Assembly (NCBI RefSeq): GCF_023806465.1
Contig: NZ_JAMSLS010000008.1
Location: forward strand, 352 to 63,650
Length of the DNA: 63,299 nt
Direction of reading: 5' to 3'
DNA from: Thermomicrobium sp. CFH 73360
GTDB lineage: Bacteria > Chloroflexota > Chloroflexia > Thermomicrobiales > Thermomicrobiaceae
Within the stretch, counting starts at the first letter, position 1, and every line of letters begins with the position of its first letter. The translations under genes were made by a program, and so were the position numbers. The notes beneath the pieces are model-generated. The model searched no databases and was not told the DNA's origin. It was given only the letters and a program-made list of their open reading frames with translations. This document shows positions 50,791-60,205 of the stretch, piece after piece.

Positions 50791-52446
50791 TCAAGACGGG
50801 CTTGAGGCAGGGGGTGCAGCCTGAGCCTTGGCACGTATTGCCAGTCGCTCGGCTACCTCGTCCTGCTGGCCGGGACGAATATCCGGGATTAGCCAGCTCG
50901 CGACAAAGCCGATCATGATAAACGCCGCCGCCACCAGGGCCGTACGGTGGGCAGCAGTGGTAAACGCGTCTTCAATGGCACGAACGACTGCTTCAGTGCC
51001 CGGCTGAGCTCGCAGCTGAACAAGGATCTGTCCCGCCGATTGCTTGGTTGCTCTGGCGAGTTGGGTCACTTGCTCTACTGGGAAGCCCGGGAGCGCCGAA
51101 AGACGGCTTTCTGTTCCAGAACTAAGTCCAGCGGACAGCACCGTGCCCAGGATCGCGATTCCAAGGGCAGCGCCGACCTGACGGGTCGTGCTTTGTGTCC
51201 CTGAGGCTTGGCCGGACTGGGCAGTCGGAACCTCCGCCAAGATGACGCTGGTGAGTTGCGCCGTGGCCAACCCGACCCCGAGCCCGTACAGGAAGAGTGC
51301 TGGGGCAATTCGCCACCCGGTCGTGGTCGGATCGAGCACGGGAATGATCGCGAGCAGGCCAACTGCCTCAAGGAGCATACCGGCGCGAACGACTTGGCGT
51401 GCGCCAAAACGTTGGGCAAGGTTCGCTGCAGCAGGCCCACCGAAGAACGCGCCGAGTGCAACCGCAACAAGTACCAGTCCGGTCTGGAACGCTGAATAGC
51501 CGAGGACAGACTGCAAGTATAACGGGAGTACGAAGACGATGCCGAATTCCCCCAGGCTGACAATCAGTGCGGCGAGGTTTCCCCAACGGAAACTGCGGTA
51601 ACGGAAGAGCCGCAAATCCAGAAGTACTGGGTGTCCGCCGCGGACGCGGTTGAGTTCGAACAACGCGAAAGCTGGGAGCAGGACCGCAGCGATGGCGAGC
51701 GCGACTGGGACGGGGGAGGCTGTCTCCAGCGGCCAGGTCCACGAGCCGAGACGGAACGTCTCCGTCGGTTGCCACCAGCCGTACCGTTCCCCTTCGATGA
51801 GTCCAAAAACGAGAGCGCCAAATCCGAGGGCACTCGTCAGAATACCGAGCGGATCCAGACCGCGTTGGGCATATGGATCGCGCGTCTCAGGAACAGTCAG
51901 TGCCGCGAGAGTGGCAGCCACAACGCCGATCGGCAAGTTGATGTAAAAGGCCCAATGCCAAGAGTAATTGGTGGTCAGCCACCCGCCGAGGAGCGGACCG
52001 AGAGCTGCCATGCCACCGATCACGGAGCCCCAAATGCCAAAGGCAATGGCGCGCTCACGCCCACGAAACATGACGTTGACCGAAGAAAGTGTCGAGGGCA
52101 GAATGAGCGCGGCGCCAATCCCTTGAAGTGCCCGTGCCGCGATCAGTTGTGACCCAGATGTCGAGCGGGCTGCAATGAGGCTCGCAATCACGAAGACTGC
52201 AAGACCCAGGAGATACATGCGTTTCCGACCGAAGAGGTCTCCGAGTCGGCCGACAGTAACGAGCAGGGCAGCGAAAACCAGCGAGTAGATCGTATTCACC
52301 CACTCGGCATCAGTGAGTTCGAGCCGAAGGTCCTGGATAATGCTGGGAATGGCGACGTTGACAATCGTTGCATCGACGATGATTATCGCCAGTCCGAGCG
52401 CAAGCCCGGCAAGTCCGAGCCAGCGGCTGCGTGATGGAGTGCTCAT
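50791..52446 (-). CDS. MFS drug exporter, DHA2/EmrB type (14 helices)
   Basis: A 551-residue proton-coupled exporter. The first helix 'LALGLAIIIVDATIVNVAIPSI' has motif D1-like residues, the loop 'GRLGDLFGRKRMYLLGL' is motif A, and 'GPLLGGWLTTNYSWHWAFYINLPIG' is motif C followed by the typical W-R/H-W-x-F-x-I-N-x-P block. Length and the late hydrophobic pairs fit 14 helices. GTG 52449 or ATG 52446 can start it; GGAG lies upstream. No regulator gene adjoins it, and the substrate is unknown. Confidence 0.9.
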   Translation of the reverse strand: MSTPSRSRWLGLAGLALGLAIIIVDATIVNVAIPSIIQDLRLELTDAEWVNTIYSLVFAALLVTVGRLGDLFGRKRMYLLGLAVFVIASLIAARSTSGSQLIAARALQGIGAALILPSTLSSVNVMFRGRERAIAFGIWGSVIGGMAALGPLLGGWLTTNYSWHWAFYINLPIGVVAATLAALTVPETRDPYAQRGLDPLGILTSALGFGALVFGLIEGERYGWWQPTETFRLGSWTWPLETASPVPVALAIAAVLLPAFALFELNRVRGGHPVLLDLRLFRYRSFRWGNLAALIVSLGEFGIVFVLPLYLQSVLGYSAFQTGLVLVAVALGAFFGGPAAANLAQRFGARQVVRAGMLLEAVGLLAIIPVLDPTTTGWRIAPALFLYGLGVGLATAQLTSVILAEVPTAQSGQASGTQSTTRQVGAALGIAILGTVLSAGLSSGTESRLSALPGFPVEQVTQLARATKQSAGQILVQLRAQPGTEAVVRAIEDAFTTAAHRTALVAAAFIMIGFVASWLIPDIRPGQQDEVAERLAIRAKAQAAPPASSPS

Positions 52447-52613
52447 CACTGTATCTCCAATCCTGACCCAAGCTACCTAAAATTATCTCACATTTACTCC
52501 GGCTTAAGTATAGCACAAGCCTCGCTGACGCTTCACCTCTCTGCTGCATGATCATGGATCGCGGTGACGATTACGCCACGAGTACCCCAGTGCGCCAGGA
52601 CGCTACCGTCTCT

Positions 52614-52958
52614 TTAGGCAATTGGAGTTCCCAGTTCGGCTGCATTGTCCGGTTGCAGGAGGATAACCCGACCATCGGGTTGAATGGCTCCAAGGACGAG
52701 CACCTCAGAGGGAAATCCCGCCACGCGACGGACCGGCAGGTTGACGACGGCAACGACGAGCCGACCGAGCAAATCTTCCGGCTGATACCAGGGGCGAATG
52801 GCGGCCGATGAACGCTTGATCCCGAGCGGCCCGAAGTCGATGGTCAATTTATACGACGGTTTACGCGCTTCTGGGAATGGTTCGACACCGATAATGCGCC
52901 CGACGCGCATATCGACCTGCTGGAAGAGCGTCATGTCAATCGGTGATTTGGCGTCCAT
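52614..52958 (-). CDS. CsaA-like tRNA-binding domain protein
   Basis: A 114-residue OB-fold protein of the EMAP/CsaA type: 'QVDMRVGRIIGVEPFPEARKPSYKLTIDFGPLGIKRSSAAI', 'LLGRLVVAVVNLPVRRVAGFPSEVLVLGA' and 'VILLQPDNAAELGTPI'. CsaA is described as a chaperone-like, tRNA-binding homodimer. The length is the normal one. Two adjacent ATGs (52961 and 52958) follow GAAAGGAGG; the second has better spacing. It diverges from the Nudix gene and lies 167 bases upstream of the MFS gene on the same strand. Confidence 0.9.
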   Translation of the reverse strand: MDAKSPIDMTLFQQVDMRVGRIIGVEPFPEARKPSYKLTIDFGPLGIKRSSAAIRPWYQPEDLLGRLVVAVVNLPVRRVAGFPSEVLVLGAIQPDGRVILLQPDNAAELGTPIA

Positions 52959-53037
52959 CATCCCTCCTTTCTCGTCGGCGAAAGAGTACCATCACCACGG
53001 TCGAGTGCTTCGATCGCTGCGTGAAGGTGAAGCCGGC

Positions 53038-53772
53038 ATGGCGAGCTCCATGACAACTGATCCGCAGGATGAGCTGTTTGACGTCCTCACGCCAACGGGT
53101 GAGCCAACCGGACGAGTGGCACCGCGTGGTGTCGTGCATCGGGTGGGTCTGTGGCATGCAGCGTTCCATCTTTGGATCATCTGGCGCGACGAAGATGGTA
53201 CGGTCGTCCTCCTACAGCGCCGAAGTCGAACGAAGGACACAATGCCGGGGCGGATTGACGTCAGCGTTGGTGGACACTTCCGGCACGGGGAGTACCATCG
53301 ACAGTATCTCCGGCAGGGAAAGGCCGTGACACCAATCCTTCGTGAGGTCCACGAGGAGCTTGGCCTTGTGGCGTGCACGACGAACGTGCACTGGATCGGG
53401 ACACGCTGGTCCGAACATCGCGAGACCGGAAAGTGGGATCGAGAAATTCAGGAACTCTTTCTGTGGGTGCTCCCGGCAGCACCAGAGATGCTTTGGCCTG
53501 ATGTACAAGAGGTTGAGCAGGTGGTTGTTGTTCCACTTTCGTCGCTGGCGGAGTTGCTCTCCGGTACGGTCGCCGGTATCTCAGCACGGATCCTGTGGGA
53601 TGCGTCATCGGGGTCAACCCAGGGGCGTGAAACCTGGATCACTCTGGCCAACCTTGTCCCCGGGCGACAAGCCTATTGGCGGGCAGTGGTACCGCAGCTT
53701 GAGGCCGCTGCGGGCGGTCAGCTGCCATCGGCACTAGTGTTTCGTGATGATGGGCCAGAGGAGACGTCGTGA
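53038..53772 (+). CDS. Nudix hydrolase with a nine-residue insertion in the Nudix box
   Basis: A 244-residue protein. The start 'DELFDVLTPTGEPTGRVAPRGVVHRVGLWHAAFHLWI' resembles isopentenyl-diphosphate isomerase/YfcD-type Nudix proteins. The Nudix box (GxxxxxExxxxxxxREUxEExGU) is recognisable as 'GHFRHGE' and 'REVHEELG', but 16 rather than 7 residues lie between the first Glu and the REV. The extra YHRQYLRQG occupies roughly 53296-53322. The C-terminal 100 residues form an added domain. ATG 53038 is chosen; ATG 53050 is an alternative. Substrate and activity are uncertain. Confidence 0.85.
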   Translation: MASSMTTDPQDELFDVLTPTGEPTGRVAPRGVVHRVGLWHAAFHLWIIWRDEDGTVVLLQRRSRTKDTMPGRIDVSVGGHFRHGEYHRQYLRQGKAVTPILREVHEELGLVACTTNVHWIGTRWSEHRETGKWDREIQELFLWVLPAAPEMLWPDVQEVEQVVVVPLSSLAELLSGTVAGISARILWDASSGSTQGRETWITLANLVPGRQAYWRAVVPQLEAAAGGQLPSALVFRDDGPEETS

Positions 53773-54327
53773 CACGAAATCCAGGCGCGGAGGGGAGAGC
53801 TGCGAGGGAATTTACCCAATGTCGACTACATGTACGCCGCGCGCGTGACAGACGTCCGTTCTTCGACACTGCGCCTCAGCACCGAAAGTGCGGCGGCTTT
53901 CGTGCTCGCTTGTCACATAGTTCAGCATCTCGAGTCGTTGTGGTCCTCGGTCAGGTAACCGTACCGGCCCTCACGTCATTCATCGCACTCCAGACGATTA
54001 CGCCCCTGAAGCACTCGGCAGTGGTTGGGGAACCGGTTGGCACGGAGGCGGGTGCGTGAGGCGATGCCTCGGTGGCCAGACGACCTGCCGATGAAAGGGG
54101 ATCGATGCTGTCAAGTTGAGCGGGGCGATGATCGTCTGAGGGCGGCGCCCATTGTACAGTCGACGGTGGTTGGAACTTTCACGTTACCAGCGATTGAAGT
54201 AAAGGCCCGAACGTTGCTCTCCAGCCTCGGCGAAGGCAGTAGCCAGCGGTGCCGAGAATCGAAGTGGGGCGCGAGCCGAAGTACTGTCAGGCCCCGAGGC
54301 ATTTCGAAAGGAAAGGCACGTCATGTT
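53773..54327. other. Intergenic stretch, no gene seen
   Basis: A 96-codon frame (53769-54059) begins with GTG in a GTGA overlap with the Nudix stop, but its protein is low-complexity and has no family likeness. The frame of the Nudix gene also continues past its stop for about 60 codons ('DYMYAARVTDVRSSTLRLSTESAAAF'). Neither is convincing. No RNA gene or repeat is seen. Confidence 0.4.
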
Positions 54328-54376
54328 GCGAGGGCGAGGAGCTGGAGCCTCTCGCGGAGCAACTTCTCGCCCTCGC
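54328..54376 (-). terminator. Long hairpin downstream of aceB
   Basis: GCGAGGGCGAG (54328-54338) and CTCGCCCTCGC (54366-54376) form a perfect 11-base-pair stem around a 27-base loop, starting 25 bases beyond the aceB stop. No T-tract follows on the minus strand; TTCCTTTC follows on the plus strand. Confidence 0.5.
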
Positions 54377-54401
54377 TTCCTTTCAGGAGAACTGTGCTTC
54401 T

Positions 54402-55973
54402 TCAGTCGATATAGTTGTAGGCAATGTACGTGAGGAACTCGGTGAATTCGTCAGCAAGGACAAGCTGATCGAGGATCTCACGAGCTTCGCGGAGCCGCCC
54501 GTTTTGCTCACCGGCAAGCTTCGCAAGTTCTTCGTCACGGATTTGGGAGTAGAGTTCGGACGTGACGGGGCGCCCATCTGCCAGCAGTGCGCCATGATAA
54601 CGCCACTGCCAGAGTTGTGCGCGTGAGATCTCGGCGGTCGCCGTGTCCTCCATCAGGTTAAAGATTGCGGCCGCACCCTGTCCACGCAGCCAGTTGTCAA
54701 GATACTGAAGAGCCACACTCACGTTGTTGCGGAGGCCGCCTTCGGTGATCTGACCGCCGGGGACACGCACATCGAGGAGATCGCGGGCTGTGACGCGGAC
54801 GTCCTCGCGCAGACGATCTTTTTGGTGCGGTTTCTCGCCGAGCACGCGATCGAAGACCTCCATGGCGATAGGAACCAGGTCAGGGTGGGCGACCCAAGTT
54901 CCGTCGAAGCCATCATTGGCCTCGCGTTCCTTGTCCTCACGGACCTTGGCCAAGGCGACTTCATTCACTTGTGGATCGCGGCGGCTGGGGATGAAGGCAG
55001 CCATTCCACCGATGGCATGAGCGCCCCGCCGGTGACAGGTGCGGACCAGCAGTTCGGTATAGGCGCGCATAAAGGGGACTGTCATCGTCACCTGTGCACG
55101 ATCCGGAAGCAGGAATTCGCGGTGGCGTCGGAACTTCTTGATCACGCTGAAGATGTAGTCCCATCGGCCAGCGTTGAGTCCTGCGGCGTGGTCACGGAGC
55201 TCCCAGAGAATCTCGTCCATTTCAAAGGCAGCCAGGATCGTTTCGATCAGGACAGTCGCACGAATCGTGCCACGCGGTATACCAAGGCGGTCTTGGGCGA
55301 AGTTGAAGACGTCATTCCAGAGGCGCGCTTCGAGATGGCTCTCAAGTTTTGGTAGGTAGAAGTAGGGGCCGGTGCCTCGTTCCAGGAGTTCGTGGGCATT
55401 GTGGAAGAAGTAGAGCCCGAAGTCGAAGAGGCTGGCTGAAATCGGCTCGCCGTCGACCAAGATATGTCGCTCGACGAGATGCCAGCCGCGTGGTCGGACG
55501 AGGAGCGTGGCGGTTCGTTCAGCAAGGCGGTAGATCCGTCCATCAGGACTCTCAAAGCTGATCGTCCGTCGGACAGCATCGCGGAGATTGATTTGCCCTT
55601 GGATAACGTTCGACCAGGTTGGTGAGAGAGCGTCCTCAAAGTCGGCCATAAAGACGCGGGCACCGGAGTTAAGCGCGTTGATCATCATTTTCCGGTCCAC
55701 TGGACCGGTGATCTCAACCCGTCGATCCTGCAGATCAGACGGAGCCGGTGCGACCTTCCACTCACTGTCCCGGATGTGGACCGTCGCGGGAAGGAAGTCA
55801 GGAAAATGTCCGGCGTCGATCTCCTGCTGGCGCTCGGCCCGCCGCTGCAGCAGTTCAAGGCGGCGGGGGTTGAATTCGCGGTGGAGCGCGGCGACGAAGT
55901 CCAGTGCTGGCTCGGTGAGGATTTCGGCGAACTCGGCAGTCACCGGGCCGATAATACGGATTTCTCCTCCCAT
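54402..55973 (-). CDS. aceB: Malate synthase A
   Basis: Condenses glyoxylate and acetyl-CoA to malate, the second step of the glyoxylate shunt. The 523-residue protein is the A-type length. Motifs include '[23 protein letters not shown]', '[20 protein letters not shown]', '[27 protein letters not shown]' (catalytic Glu and Asp for Mg) and the signature-like '[16 protein letters not shown]', then '[16 protein letters not shown]' with the catalytic base Asp region. ATG 55973 follows GAGG. It lies 110 bases downstream of aceA on the same strand, with a long hairpin in between. Confidence 0.95.
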   Translation of the reverse strand: MGGEIRIIGPVTAEFAEILTEPALDFVAALHREFNPRRLELLQRRAERQQEIDAGHFPDFLPATVHIRDSEWKVAPAPSDLQDRRVEITGPVDRKMMINALNSGARVFMADFEDALSPTWSNVIQGQINLRDAVRRTISFESPDGRIYRLAERTATLLVRPRGWHLVERHILVDGEPISASLFDFGLYFFHNAHELLERGTGPYFYLPKLESHLEARLWNDVFNFAQDRLGIPRGTIRATVLIETILAAFEMDEILWELRDHAAGLNAGRWDYIFSVIKKFRRHREFLLPDRAQVTMTVPFMRAYTELLVRTCHRRGAHAIGGMAAFIPSRRDPQVNEVALAKVREDKEREANDGFDGTWVAHPDLVPIAMEVFDRVLGEKPHQKDRLREDVRVTARDLLDVRVPGGQITEGGLRNNVSVALQYLDNWLRGQGAAAIFNLMEDTATAEISRAQLWQWRYHGALLADGRPVTSELYSQIRDEELAKLAGEQNGRLREAREILDQLVLADEFTEFLTYIAYNYID

Positions 55974-56030
55974 CAGGTTGCCTCCCTCACCTGATCACCG
56001 CACGATATGCTCGCGGTTAGTGTAACGAAA

Positions 56031-56074
56031 TGACGCCGGGATGCGGAGAGAGCTCTCTCCACATCCCGGCGTCA
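56031..56074 (-). terminator. 44-base hairpin between aceA and aceB
   Basis: TGACGCCGGGATG (56031-56043) pairs with CATCCCGGCGTCA (56062-56074), and the interior GGAGAG/CTCTCC extends the stem. On the minus strand it lies ten bases past the aceA stop and is followed by TTTCGTTAC. It could end part of the aceA transcripts and so set the aceA:aceB ratio. Confidence 0.6.
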
Positions 56075-56083
56075 GCGGTTGCT

Positions 56084-57244
56084 TCAGACTACAGCTTCTT
56101 CAGGAAGTTCCTCCTCGAATTGGATCCCGAGGCGTGGTGCGTTGTATGCCTGACCGAGCAGATGGTGATATGGGACACCGGAGAAGAAGTGATGGCTGCG
56201 TGTGGGGAAGTCGGTGTCTGGTGCCCACTCACGGCGCTGCAAGTCGATATAGGCCTGCTCCTGGCGAGCAGCGAGGTCTTGCAAGAGTTGGCTGAAGCCG
56301 AGTCCCATGGCGTGCTGGGCAGCCAGGGTAATGAAAATAAAGCGGACACCCATCTCGCCGAGTTCGCGGAAGCTGATCGGGTTCGGGTCAGTGAACCACT
56401 TGAAGGACGAGGACCAGTTGAAGGCGAAGCGGGCATCGGGGAAGCGCTTGCGCACCTCTTCCACGAAAGTTTCGAGGGGACGGCGGTCCGAGGTGGGGAA
56501 TTCACACCAGAGAAGGTCAGGCACACCACTGTCAAGATAGCGGAGGGCTCGCTCTATAGCGAGCGGGAGGCCGCGGATTGACTCCGGTGCATCAACGGCT
56601 GAGACGCCGTCAGTGCGAGCAATGATGACGAAGTCACGATTGCCAAGATCATCGGCCACTGCACGCATCATCTTGAGCTTACCGACCATTTCCTGGGCGG
56701 GAATGAGTGCCTTGCCGCCGATATGCCCGCAGCGCTTCGGCATCACCTGGTCTTCAATGTGCGCTCCCGCCACGCCAGCTGTGACATAGAGTTCGGTCGT
56801 GCGCTGGACGTTGAACATGTTCCCATAGCCGGTATCCATATCGGCGACCACCGGGGGGATATGCAGGTGCTTGGGCGGAATACCCTTCTCAGGGTCACCA
56901 ACGGCCATCGTCAGTTGGAACTTGCGGAGCGCTGAGACGATGCGACGGGCAGCGTCGGCGATTTCCACACTTGAGTAGAGGTCCATGTCGGTTGTCCCGA
57001 GATGGCCGATAGCAAATGAGTAGCCGCTGAAGTAGACAGCGGGAAAGCCGTAGTACATCACGAGCTGTGCCCCGTGCGGATCGAACACACCGGGTGCGAA
57101 GACGAAGGGCAGCGTCTCGAGAAGTTGGCGCAGCCGTGTGCTTGGGTGCACCCAACGAGAAGCGGGCACCCGGTATCCGGGTGGGAGCAACGGGGTCTCA
57201 CGGAGTTCGTCAGGATTGGCGACCGGTTGGGGCAACGACCACAT
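56084..57244 (-). CDS. aceA: Isocitrate lyase family protein
   Basis: Cleaves isocitrate to succinate and glyoxylate. The 386-residue TIM-barrel protein has 'PHGAQLVMYYGFPAVYFSGYSFAIG', 'PPVVADMDTGYGNMFNVQRTTELYVTAGVAGAHIEDQ', the active-site loop 'PKRCGHIGGKALIP' and 'FVIIARTDGVSAV'. The loop reads KRCGH where most isocitrate lyases have KKCGH; KRCGH is also seen in methylisocitrate lyases. Adjacency to malate synthase favours isocitrate lyase. It is shorter than the E. coli enzyme. ATG 57244 follows AGGGAGG by six bases. It diverges from a LysR gene. Confidence 0.88.
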   Translation of the reverse strand: MWSLPQPVANPDELRETPLLPPGYRVPASRWVHPSTRLRQLLETLPFVFAPGVFDPHGAQLVMYYGFPAVYFSGYSFAIGHLGTTDMDLYSSVEIADAARRIVSALRKFQLTMAVGDPEKGIPPKHLHIPPVVADMDTGYGNMFNVQRTTELYVTAGVAGAHIEDQVMPKRCGHIGGKALIPAQEMVGKLKMMRAVADDLGNRDFVIIARTDGVSAVDAPESIRGLPLAIERALRYLDSGVPDLLWCEFPTSDRRPLETFVEEVRKRFPDARFAFNWSSSFKWFTDPNPISFRELGEMGVRFIFITLAAQHAMGLGFSQLLQDLAARQEQAYIDLQRREWAPDTDFPTRSHHFFSGVPYHHLLGQAYNAPRLGIQFEEELPEEAVV

Positions 57245-57493
57245 GGCGATCCTCCCTTCTTTTTGCTTGACAATAACCAACAAAGCGTATTGCCGTACGC
57301 GCAGTGAGACCGCGGCGGCGAACGAGGAGGGTGCCGAACCTGTTGTGCCAGGGGATCAGCGTGATACTACAGTGCCATAGGCTTTGTTGCGGTCGGTTGA
57401 GGTGAGCAGGTGTGTGCTCTTCTCTGCGCTGATCTGCCTGGGCATACGATCCCTCCCTCGGACCGATCACTCCTGACGGAGCCGCTCCATCAC
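57245..57493. other. Intergenic control region of aceA and the LysR gene
   Basis: No gene. The region must carry the aceA promoter on the minus strand, though I see no clear hexamer pair, and probably LysR binding sites. Confidence 0.45.
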
Positions 57494-57522
57494 TTCACAG
57501 CATACCGATATGGGCATATAAT
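57494..57522 (+). promoter_or_regulatory. Promoter of the LysR gene
   Basis: TTCACA (57494-57499) and a consensus TATAAT (57517-57522) with a 17-base spacer. The start codon is 43 bases downstream of the -10. Confidence 0.75.
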
Positions 57523-57564
57523 TCGCAATAGCACTTTGTGATGTGTTGCATAGGGGGAATCTAT

Positions 57565-58464
57565 ATGGACGTGAGTTTACGGCAGCTGCAGGTGTTCCGA
57601 GCTGTGGCGCGCCACCGCAGCTTCTCGCGTGCCGCTGAGGAGCTCGTGATCAGCCAACCAGCTGTCTCAGCTCAGATCAAGGCAATGGAACAGATCCTGA
57701 ACGTGCCGCTCTTTCAACGTACCGGACGTGGAGTCGAGTTAACTGAAGCGGGACGCCAACTCCTTCCCTATGCCGAGCGGTTGCTCGATCTTCTGGACGA
57801 AGCGTTGAGTGCGGTGCGCGAGCTGCGTTGTGCCCAGCGTGGTCAAGTACGGGTGGCTGCCAGTACCACAGCGGGCATTTACGTCGTTCCCAAGGCGCTC
57901 GGTGCCTTTCACCGTGCCTATCCTGGTGTGGAACTCTCGCTTGATGTGCTCAATCGCTTTGCTGTTCACCAACGGCTGCTCGCCGGGGACGCCGATCTTG
58001 CAATAATGGGGCTGATCGAGGATCCACAGGACCTAGAGATTGCGCAGTTCCTGCCGAACGAACTTGTTGTTATCGCCTCACCTCGCCATCCACTGGCGCG
58101 CCGTCATCAAATACCGCTCGAGGAAATTGCGCGCGAGCCGTTCCTCGTCCGGGAGATCGGCTCCGGAACGCGAGCCGATACCGAACGTATCTTTGCCGAA
58201 GCAGGTTTCCCGATTCGCGTGGCGATGGAGCTCCGGAGCAACGGTGCCATTAAGCAGGCGGTCGCTGCGGATCTCGGGGTGGCCATTATGCCACGCGATG
58301 CGATTGGGCTTGAACTCGAGACTGGACGCCTCGTCATTCTTGATGTTCAGGGGTTTCCAGTGCGACGCTGGTGGTCACTTGTGCGACGGGTCGGGCGTCC
58401 GGTCTCAGCCGCTGCCGATGCGCTGTGGCACTTCCTCCTCCAATACCGTTTGCAGGTGCACTGA
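57565..58464 (+). CDS. LysR family transcriptional regulator
   Basis: A 299-residue LysR regulator: N-terminal helix-turn-helix 'LRQLQVFRAVARHRSFSRAAEELVISQPAVSAQIKAMEQIL' with 'LFQRTGRGVELTEAGRQLLPYAERLL', and the co-inducer domain 'GQVRVAASTTAGIYVVPKALGAFHRAYPGVELSLDV'. This domain resembles CbbR/CysL-type members. ATG 57565 follows GGGGGAA. Its divergence from aceA across 320 bases is the classic layout for LysR control of a neighbouring operon, so regulation of the glyoxylate genes is inferred. Confidence 0.92.
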   Translation: MDVSLRQLQVFRAVARHRSFSRAAEELVISQPAVSAQIKAMEQILNVPLFQRTGRGVELTEAGRQLLPYAERLLDLLDEALSAVRELRCAQRGQVRVAASTTAGIYVVPKALGAFHRAYPGVELSLDVLNRFAVHQRLLAGDADLAIMGLIEDPQDLEIAQFLPNELVVIASPRHPLARRHQIPLEEIAREPFLVREIGSGTRADTERIFAEAGFPIRVAMELRSNGAIKQAVAADLGVAIMPRDAIGLELETGRLVILDVQGFPVRRWWSLVRRVGRPVSAAADALWHFLLQYRLQVH

Positions 58465-58467
58465 CGC

Positions 58468-59307
58468 TCAAGTCAGGTTTGGCAACGGTGGGTGCTCAAG
58501 ACCAAGGAGATCCATGAGGAGCACGGCGTTTCGTGGTCCTTGATTACCGTAATTCGTATTGAAGAAGACATGGACCTCCTGTGCCTCAGCAGCAGCCCGG
58601 AGCAGCTTCGGTCGCCACTCTTCGAGCTCCTCCTGACGGTACTCCCAGTTGAAGCGCTCGCCGGTCTTGCCTGTGAAACGGTACCAGGTCTCGGCATTTC
58701 GACCGTGAAAGCGTACGACCGCGAGGCGGGGATTGGTCACGGCATAGACCGGTGGAACACAGCCGATTCCAATCTGTGGCTCGTCGACCATCGTGTAGCT
58801 CAAGCCCGCCTCCCTGAGTAGTTCCAAAGTCTCGTGGGCATGGCGCTCATCGAGCCAGTCGCGTCGCCGGAACTCGACCGAGATTGACAGGCCAGGGAAG
58901 AGTTCTGGCAACAGGCGGAGATATTCCCGGTGTTCCTCGGTATTGCGATACGACGGCGGAAACTGGAACGTGATCGCTCCCAACTTCCTCGCAGTGATCA
59001 GCGGCTCGATCGCGTCAAGGAAGCGAGCAGCGATCTCGCTATCGGGAACGGGCGCTTCCCCGCCCGGCTGCTCGGGTGTTCCAGTCAGCTGGCGCGGCGG
59101 CTTTACATCGAAGACAAACTCAGAGGGAGTGCGCTCAACCCAACCTTGTACCACTCGGCGCGATGGGATGGCATAGTAGGTCGAGTTCACCTCAACGATG
59201 GGGAAGTAGCGGGCGTAAAAGCGCAACCGCTCACGGTCGGGAATATTCGGCGGATAAAATCCCTCGTGGTCAGTCCAGGACGACGTCCCGATAAGGATGC
59301 GACTCAT
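58468..59307 (-). CDS. DUF72 (YecE-like) protein
   Basis: A 279-residue TIM-barrel-like protein. The start 'ILIGTSSWTDHEGFYPPNIPDRERLRFYARYFPIVEVNSTYYAIPS' is the DUF72 hallmark, with 'GAITFQFPPSYRNTEEHREYLRLLPELFPGLSISVEFRRRDW' and 'LAVVRFHGRNAETWY'. No biochemical function is firmly established for the family. ATG 59307 follows GGAGG by five bases. It converges on the LysR gene with three bases between the stops. Confidence 0.9.
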   Translation of the reverse strand: MSRILIGTSSWTDHEGFYPPNIPDRERLRFYARYFPIVEVNSTYYAIPSRRVVQGWVERTPSEFVFDVKPPRQLTGTPEQPGGEAPVPDSEIAARFLDAIEPLITARKLGAITFQFPPSYRNTEEHREYLRLLPELFPGLSISVEFRRRDWLDERHAHETLELLREAGLSYTMVDEPQIGIGCVPPVYAVTNPRLAVVRFHGRNAETWYRFTGKTGERFNWEYRQEELEEWRPKLLRAAAEAQEVHVFFNTNYGNQGPRNAVLLMDLLGLEHPPLPNLT

Positions 59308-59509
59308 GCGAACCTCCTGCACCATCGTACCATCAGTGAGCGCCACACGAGAGTTGCGTTCGCAGTGCGTGCTGTAGGAGAACCGCTCTGCGCTTCACGT
59401 CCTCGCGGCTGTCGTCATCACGCCCGTATCATCACGGCTTGAGTTGGTTGGATATCTTTTCGTCGGTTACGCTTGAGCGTGTTGCTGCGTGGAACGGGAA
59501 GGGGGTACC

Positions 59510-60205
59510 ATGCCGATTCTTAGGCAGTCGGACCAGGAATATCTGCGGCAGCTCTTTGCAGAGCGGCTCCACGATCCGGTAACCATCCGTTTGTTCACTC
59601 AACGCGTGACCCAGATCCGCATCCCTGGATACGAGTGCGTGACCTGTCGCGAGACGAACGAGCTGCTTGAGGAGGTTGCAGAGCTCTCTGACAAGATCAC
59701 GCTGGAGGTGCATGATTTCCTGCAGGAGCAGGAGCTGGCGCGTCAAGAGGGGATTGAAGACATCCCGGCTATCGTCCTCAAAGGACACAATAAGGGGACA
59801 GTGCGGTTTATTGGTGTGCCAGCAGGCTATGAATTCGCAACCCTGATCGAGGACCTTGTTGATGTGTCTCGGGGGACGACGGAACTCACTCCGCTCAGCC
59901 GGGAGACTCTGGCGAAGTTGACCCTACCGGTTCATATCAAGGTCTTCGTCACCCCCACCTGCCCATACTGCCCTTCTGCTGCTCGTCTCGCGCACATGAT
60001 GGCGGTGGAAAGCGAGTTGGTTGTTGCTGATGTCATCGAGGTCAGTGAGTTTCCCCATATTGCGCAGCGTTATCGGGTGTACGGTGTGCCAAAAGTCGTC
60101 ATTAACGAATCGCTCGAGTTCGAGGGAGCTCGACCGGAAGCCGCCTTCGTCGCGATGGTTGAGTCGGTGGCAGGTCGACAAAACGAGGAGGCACCGCAAG
60201 GCTGA
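59510..60205 (+). CDS. Protein disulfide oxidoreductase (two-thioredoxin-fold PDO)
   Basis: A 231-residue cytoplasmic thiol-disulfide protein of the type found in thermophiles, where it helps form intracellular disulfides. It has two thioredoxin folds with active sites CVTC ('PGYECVTCRETNELL', about residues 44-47) and CPYC ('KVFVTPTCPYCPSAARLAHMMA', about 153-156), each followed by a cis-Pro strand ('IEDIPAIVL' and 'VYGVPKVVINE'). ATG 59510 follows AAGGGGG. Its stop codon overlaps the proposed CTG start of the next gene, so a redox partnership with that FAD protein is likely. Confidence 0.92.
   Translation: MPILRQSDQEYLRQLFAERLHDPVTIRLFTQRVTQIRIPGYECVTCRETNELLEEVAELSDKITLEVHDFLQEQELARQEGIEDIPAIVLKGHNKGTVRFIGVPAGYEFATLIEDLVDVSRGTTELTPLSRETLAKLTLPVHIKVFVTPTCPYCPSAARLAHMMAVESELVVADVIEVSEFPHIAQRYRVYGVPKVVINESLEFEGARPEAAFVAMVESVAGRQNEEAPQG

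Noticed and set aside
53769-54059. 96-residue frame with a GTGA overlap to the Nudix stop
   Set aside because: The overlap fits local gene style, but the protein is low-complexity with no domain or conserved pattern, and there is no good ribosome site.
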